This document shows, in pieces, positions 32,402 to 36,972 of a stretch of 36,972 nt of DNA (positions within the stretch are counted from its first letter, which is position 1; every line of letters begins with the position of its first letter). Both the position numbers and the translations under genes were made by a program. Source of the stretch: Corallochytrium limacisporum (lineage: Eukaryota > Opisthokonta); contig PDIP01000040.1 in the NCBI GenBank assembly GCA_002811645.1, forward strand, positions 1-36,972, written 5' to 3'. Under the pieces are notes generated by a model. The model ran no database searches, was not told where the DNA came from, and saw only the letters and a list, made by a program, of their open reading frames with translations.

Positions 32402-34714
32402 ATGCAGAAGGACGGCCGAGGACCAGAACAATGGTCAGCTTTAGTGCCATTAGAGCAGAAGAACACCTGTTCCATACATGAATGGTTTGTTGAAGAACCT
32501 AAAAAGCCTTCCGATGGACTAGAACTGTACGAAGTAAGTGGGAATGAGAAAGCATCTCGACGGTTGAGGGATGAAAGATTCCCAGGTTACCATGCCTTTC
32601 CACTCTATTCGAAACATAAGACGTTCGGGGCATTCTCGAAATCCTTTGACCCATACGTGAGCAAAAAGAATGGAATCACGTTTGACAAGATCAGGAGTAT
32701 GGACCCCTTCCCCGAAAGTGTGCCGCTTCGGAACCCTGATCAACGCTGGACTTGGCGCCTGGCGAGCCGACAATTGGAAAACAAACACAGGGTGGACGTT
32801 CTGGTCTTGGCGGATGTCCTTGGTGATGCTGTGGGTATCCAGGCATTAGTCGATCTTTTTTGTGCCAAGGGGTTGAAACACGATCTGGTACTGCACGTCG
32901 GTGACATAGTAGAGACACCGATTGGAACCATTGAGCGGGAACTGACGAGTTTGAAGGCGGAGAACTACCGCATTCGTGAAGAAACTGTACAAGCAATGGG
33001 GTCTTGTGATGATAATAGTCGATCGACACGTTCCCGGCGCCATCCACTGAACCAAGTCCAGGTTGATGTCGATGATATCCGTAACCGCGGTCTTTACCCA
33101 CTCGAAGACAGTGCTCTTCGTGAGGCACCGTACAGAAAACAGTTGTATGAGGATGAAGGATTGAAACATTACGGAAGAACCACAGGCATGTTGCGATTGT
33201 TGGAGGGCCTGGCACCTGTGGTGCTCTTTGGACCTCAGTCCTGCTTCGAACATCGCTTTGCAAACCCGCACTGGTGCGGTTGTGGGGAAGACGATGCCTC
33301 CAAATTTGAACAGGGGAGAGCACAACATCTAAGATTTGAATGTCCGTCTTCTGTGTGGATTGGCGATGGACTTACACCCGTGCGTAGTTCGCCTCTTCGG
33401 GGAGATGTCTATGACGTTTGTAGCGATAACGACGACGTTAATGACACTGATATCGGCGATGAAGCTGATGAAGGCGATGCTGGTGCAGGTGATACTCATG
33501 AAGATGATGCTGGTGCAGGTGATACTGTTGCAGGTGATCATGGCGCAGATACAGATATTAAAAAGGGAAAGAGTAGGAGGGTGTACGTTGCGGACGATGA
33601 CTATTTTCAACACGATAGAAGAAAGCCATACGTACTGCGCCAGACACCATTGGCACTGTATGAAGATTTGATGATCTTCCCCTTGCCTGGCGATCGCTTG
33701 GACAGGAGCATGCTAGAAGAAGGTATCCTTTACGACGCAACAGATCCAAGTCTTAGGCCTGGTAAACGCGAACGGGCGTCGGAGAGTGGTAAACCTAGAA
33801 GTCAGCGTCGCTCAATCGTTGAGTACTACATGCCCGTGCTGGCCCTGCAGTACGGCGCGGGCCTAGGTTATGACCCCACAGAGTGTCTGGGCCGCGAGAG
33901 GGAGCGAAATATCCCTGATATGGACTTACACGCACCGGAGGGTGTCAAGGACTTTAGTATGGGCAATACCCACCGCCTAGACTCAACACGTGGTGGACAG
34001 TGTATGGTGTTGGCTGTGCGGAGGAACCCACTTTCGCCGCGATTTGAACGGCCCAAATTCCGGCATGTTTTCTTGCCTCCGTTTCAACCCTTTTATCACT
34101 ATTTACGGCTGTCATTTGTGTTTGATGGCACCTACTGGGACGTGGACTGGGTGGATAAAGGCGAATCTGTCTATCCAACCACAGACAGCAGTCGCTTGAT
34201 GAAAGCTTTCAGCATGCAGAGCAATCGAGTCTCACGTATGTTCAGCGGAAGAGTACTACCGGATCTGCAGATCACCGCACCGTTAAGGATGTACCTGGAC
34301 CAGGCCTTCACTACTGACTACCTCTGGCAGTTCCTCAGACCCTATCCCAACACCATGGAGTACGTCCTGATATCGTACGCCCGATACGTACTGTACCGCC
34401 ACATGACCGAGGGGAAAATGTTACCCGCCGTGAATGATGCCTATTGGAAACTGCGCGACCACACTACCGTATCCACAATGATGAAATTGCAGGCGGCAGC
34501 CCACTACAAAGTCTATGGGCATCACCACCCTCTTGAGTGCATGACGTGGGATCCTCAATTTTGTGAAGAGTGGGAGAAGCAGGACAAACACTTTCAGGCT
34601 GAACGTGTAGTGTGCAATCGCGAGGATGATCTCATGGAACAAGATCCAGTGGTACATTGTGAGGACGACGACGATGATGACTTGTATGAAACTGCGGACG
34701 ATATGGAGGACTGA
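32402..34714 (+). CDS. Divergent calcineurin-like metallophosphoesterase domain protein
   Basis: 770 residues from the first in-frame ATG; the frame is open to a TTG at 32336. Residues ~130-170 resemble the first two metal motifs of calcineurin-like phosphoesterases: VDVLVLADVLGDA (the usual D-x-H is D-x-L here) and DLVLHVGDIVET (GD kept). A VVLFGPQSC segment near 275 sits where GNHD is expected but lacks the Asn-His pair. A late VYGHHHP near 725 resembles the last GHxH motif. Between them are an acidic Asp/Gly repeat (~339-386, DAGAGDT units) and ~300 residues with no recognisable domain. If the assignment is right, the enzyme site is degenerate and it may be a pseudo-phosphatase. The C-terminus is acidic. 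Family call is weak. Confidence 0.5.
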   Translation: MQKDGRGPEQWSALVPLEQKNTCSIHEWFVEEPKKPSDGLELYEVSGNEKASRRLRDERFPGYHAFPLYSKHKTFGAFSKSFDPYVSKKNGITFDKIRSMDPFPESVPLRNPDQRWTWRLASRQLENKHRVDVLVLADVLGDAVGIQALVDLFCAKGLKHDLVLHVGDIVETPIGTIERELTSLKAENYRIREETVQAMGSCDDNSRSTRSRRHPLNQVQVDVDDIRNRGLYPLEDSALREAPYRKQLYEDEGLKHYGRTTGMLRLLEGLAPVVLFGPQSCFEHRFANPHWCGCGEDDASKFEQGRAQHLRFECPSSVWIGDGLTPVRSSPLRGDVYDVCSDNDDVNDTDIGDEADEGDAGAGDTHEDDAGAGDTVAGDHGADTDIKKGKSRRVYVADDDYFQHDRRKPYVLRQTPLALYEDLMIFPLPGDRLDRSMLEEGILYDATDPSLRPGKRERASESGKPRSQRRSIVEYYMPVLALQYGAGLGYDPTECLGRERERNIPDMDLHAPEGVKDFSMGNTHRLDSTRGGQCMVLAVRRNPLSPRFERPKFRHVFLPPFQPFYHYLRLSFVFDGTYWDVDWVDKGESVYPTTDSSRLMKAFSMQSNRVSRMFSGRVLPDLQITAPLRMYLDQAFTTDYLWQFLRPYPNTMEYVLISYARYVLYRHMTEGKMLPAVNDAYWKLRDHTTVSTMMKLQAAAHYKVYGHHHPLECMTWDPQFCEEWEKQDKHFQAERVVCNREDDLMEQDPVVHCEDDDDDDLYETADDMED

Positions 34715-34835
34715 ATGACCTGAACTCGCACTAACATCGATTGGCAGGTTGAATACCACTAAGGCCATGTAAATGATAGCCTCTCTGTAGGATTTGGCTG
34801 GATGTAATCCATTGATTTATTGACTTATCTGATAG

Positions 34836-35171
34836 TTATATTACCAGCACCCCCCCAGCCGCATCCACTGCTGCCTTCATACCTTTGCAAATCGTGTCAC
34901 AGATAGGCTTGTGCTGCTTCCATGCACCGACTTGACATTCACGACCACAGTACCACGCTGTCGTGCAACGACTACAACTGTTAACGGCCTCCCCACAACA
35001 GCGATCACACTTGGGTGGATCCGGCAACAAGGCTTCGATTGCAGCTAAGTTATAACTCTGCGCAAGGATCTGCCCCTGCTGCTTCATCACAGATTGATCG
35101 TTCGGCTTGAAAACGGCGGTGAACTGCTGTTCAGCGGCTCTTTCGAATCCAGCGTTGCCCAAACTAAGCAC
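34836..35171 (-). CDS. MYND-type zinc-finger protein
   Basis: The zinc finger is clear: C-x2-C-x7-C-x2-C-x5-C-x3-C-x7-H-x3-C near the C-terminus, with the typical WYCGRECQ and KQHKPIC elements. MYND fingers bind proline-rich peptides of partner proteins. The 5' end is unclear: the open frame begins at GTG (35171), the first in-frame ATG is 35087 (83 residues), and a better-placed ATG at 35250 lies in another frame. A short intron, a frameshift or the short form are all possible. It is convergent with the phosphoesterase-like gene (121 bases). Confidence 0.7.
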   Translation of the reverse strand: MLSLGNAGFERAAEQQFTAVFKPNDQSVMKQQGQILAQSYNLAAIEALLPDPPKCDRCCGEAVNSCSRCTTAWYCGRECQVGAWKQHKPICDTICKGMKAAVDAAGGVLVI

Positions 35172-35776
35172 TCTAGCCCGGACGTGCGGGAAACTTCCAA
35201 TAGTAGCGAACTCGACTCGCCAATGCTACCATGACTGCAATTTCGTCCATGTACCGTTAGAGGTCGACCAGCATGGGAATTTGTGAAGTCAGCACCTCAT
35301 TCATCGCCGACCGAACCTTGGACAAGGCTGATTTTCGTGTGTCGGTGAAAGTGTAGTATTTCTTCGCCTCTGGGTCGGAAAATCCAAGTTGACTCTTTCC
35401 TATAACTCTCGTCCCTGTTAGTGAAGCTCGACAGTCGGCGACCGTCCCTACCGGCCCAAACTGTCGGTCGCACCCGCTCCAGGGAGACCAGGCCTGTGAA
35501 GGCCCCTGGCTTTTTGCTCTGGTATATCCCCTGGTGATAAATGGGCCCCCAATTAAATCTTCATAGGGAAGCGGGTCACTGAGTATAAACCCTCGCCCCG
35601 GGGGGGGGGGCACAAGGAGGTGCGCTCTCTTGGTCTATGTGTGGTGAAATTGACTGACGCACAAGGAACGACTGCATACGTTGCATGACAGTGCAATCAT
35701 GTTGGAGTGCTCGTTCGTAATCAAAACAAGTAGAAGCAAAGGATGCCATCAATAAATCGTAAATGGATAGTCTATT
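35172..35776. other. Intergenic; ATG-less open frame and G-run
   Basis: A minus frame at 35257-35613 has 118 codons but begins with GTG beside an 11-base G-run preceded by CCCC (35596-35610). Its C-terminal ~40 residues look protein-like, but I recognise nothing. It may be an exon of the MYND gene or chance. Confidence 0.35.
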
Positions 35777-36415
35777 TTACTCTTTCTTATCCTCTGATTG
35801 TCCACTGCTGCTAGAGTCCTTGGGCGAGTTCTGTTTGAAGCGCTGTGCCTCTGCTCGAATGGCATCAATGTAGGCCTTAACCGCACCATAGCTCAGCAGT
35901 CCGGCGTCCTCATCTTCATTCCTGGCTGTCTCACTATTGACTACGAATTCCTCTTGGTTGACAAACTGCACTGCTCGCCCCATGAGCAGGTCCTTTTTTA
36001 GTGCCCCAAACATGCGGCTGTCAACGTTGTCCATACCCGCGTCCGCAAAGACCCAATACTCTCCCTCACCGAGTTTTATCTCTGCATTCTGATCTTCGGT
36101 GGAGATCAGCTCATCTCCGGGCCCGGCCACGATGCGTCGAACGTGGATTTCTTTCAGGTTGTCTGGGTCCTTGTGTACTATCACGTCACCCGGATAAAAC
36201 GCTTCAACGTCCTCTGTTTTCCGCGCGTGCAAGACGTCTCCCTTGCCGATGTTGGGGACCATGGCATCTGTAGTCATCTTGACGCGGAATGTGTTGTTGA
36301 GCTCATCCATGAGCGCAGGGATTTGCTGCTCGGGAATGTTACCACGCAGCTCCAAGGCCTTACGCTGGAGACGGACGAAGCGGGTCCCCCGCTGGAAGCT
36401 CATCATTCCACCCAT
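35777..36415 (-). CDS. S26 (signal peptidase I/IMP-like) family protein without catalytic dyad
   Basis: 212 residues from the ATG at 36415; an upstream GTG at 36454 is not needed. Residues ~47-155 follow the S26 fold: TTDAMVPNI-x-KGD (box B), FYPGDVIVHKDP, HVRRIVAGPGDEL, then EGEYWVFAD and DNVDSRMFG, and a late GRAVQFV. In active enzymes box B has Ser before Met and box D has Lys before Arg; here they are Ala51 and Arg93, so both members of the Ser/Lys dyad are lost. Plants have mitochondrial S26-like proteins with the same kind of loss, which suggests an old non-peptidase branch. The N-terminus is basic and amphipathic, compatible with mitochondrial import. The C-terminal 40 residues are Ser/acidic-rich. 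Confidence 0.75.
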   Translation of the reverse strand: MGGMMSFQRGTRFVRLQRKALELRGNIPEQQIPALMDELNNTFRVKMTTDAMVPNIGKGDVLHARKTEDVEAFYPGDVIVHKDPDNLKEIHVRRIVAGPGDELISTEDQNAEIKLGEGEYWVFADAGMDNVDSRMFGALKKDLLMGRAVQFVNQEEFVVNSETARNEDEDAGLLSYGAVKAYIDAIRAEAQRFKQNSPKDSSSSGQSEDKKE

Positions 36416-36972
36416 GACTATTGAACTGCTAGATTTAAAGATATGTAGACTCACACCTTTCCGATTGTTACATAGGTAAACGGTTCTAAATTCAGGTCAA
36501 ACGGGTTCCCTTGGCACTGGTTCTGTTCTCATTGCCTACCGAGGTATGTAATATTGCTTATCGTTCACATATACCTGTACAAATGTAGTACATGTAGACA
36601 GACAGCACTTTTTATTAGAATGAGCCTCCAAAAGGTAAACGTAAATCAGACTTTTGACCAGGGGATGCAAGTACTGTGACCGCTCCATACTGCCATGCGC
36701 ACCTTGGTGGGCCGCTGAAGTCCCCAAACCGAGTGGCACTCGTCATCTCGTGTCGGCCTCGCCCCTGTGCTGCAAGGAGGAGGTTTCGGTACATTCAATA
36801 TGGAAGTCATAGTGAACGTACCAGTTGGTGGAAAGGGAGGCCCTCGCCCTTGGCCAACACCTCCCGGCGCGAGGAGCGGGAGCGCAATTGGGTACCACCC
36901 TCTGTCTCATAATATTAGATCGAATCTATTCAAATCACATTCATTCGAATCCCGACCGCTGTGGCGGGAAAC
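36416..36972. other. Upstream region of the S26-like gene
   Basis: No gene recognised up to the window edge; short ORFs only. Confidence 0.5.

Overview
The window reads as one end of a chromosome from an intron-poor unicellular eukaryote. It opens with CTAACCCTAACCTAA, the C-rich strand of a TTAGGG/TTAGG telomere in the orientation expected of a left chromosome end. Nearly every gene is one uninterrupted ORF. The right half carries clearly eukaryotic housekeeping genes: an Eaf6-type acetyltransferase subunit, a SUMO protease, a tRNA-synthetase cofactor, a COX6C/5C-type cytochrome oxidase subunit, a Dug3-like amidotransferase and an inactive-looking S26 family member. Lineage cannot be fixed from this alone; an intron-poor alga or a unicellular holozoan-type protist would both fit. 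Several ORFs open on GTG or TTG if read at maximum length; I moved those starts to ATG where one exists.

Left part, 0.2-21.4 kb: sparse, telomere-proximal, repetitive and rich in extracellular-type proteins. All genes but one point towards the telomere. In order: an ETX/MTX2 (aerolysin-type) secreted protein (192-1718), a broken relic of a similar gene (3715-3860), three paralogues of an unrecognised ~343-residue family with two internal repeats (3907-4935, 6335-7369, 8369-9400), a Cys-rich fragment (11355-11738), two Cys-rich secreted paralogues with a knottin-like cysteine spacing (11886-12701, 14655-15551) inside a tandem duplication, a Cys-rich single-pass membrane protein on the + strand with a 93-bp tandem repeat interrupted by an N gap (16989-19290), and a second ETX/MTX2-type protein (19958-21370). 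All seven minus-strand genes carry a common element (GGTAYTTAW in the sense direction) 94-110 bases before the ATG, which argues for common transcriptional control.

Right part, 22-36.4 kb: compact housekeeping DNA. From 22 to 35 kb genes strictly alternate strands (+,-,+,-,+,-,+,-), with short convergent gaps (about 120-340 b) and longer divergent gaps (about 0.6-1 kb) that must hold promoters. The last two genes (MYND zinc finger, S26 pseudo-protease) are both on the minus strand.

Best candidate for something undescribed: the subtelomeric set of secreted or surface proteins (pore-forming-type, two-domain novel family, knottin-like, repeat-bearing receptor-like) that share a promoter element and show gene conversion, tandem duplication, pseudogene relics and repeat expansion.
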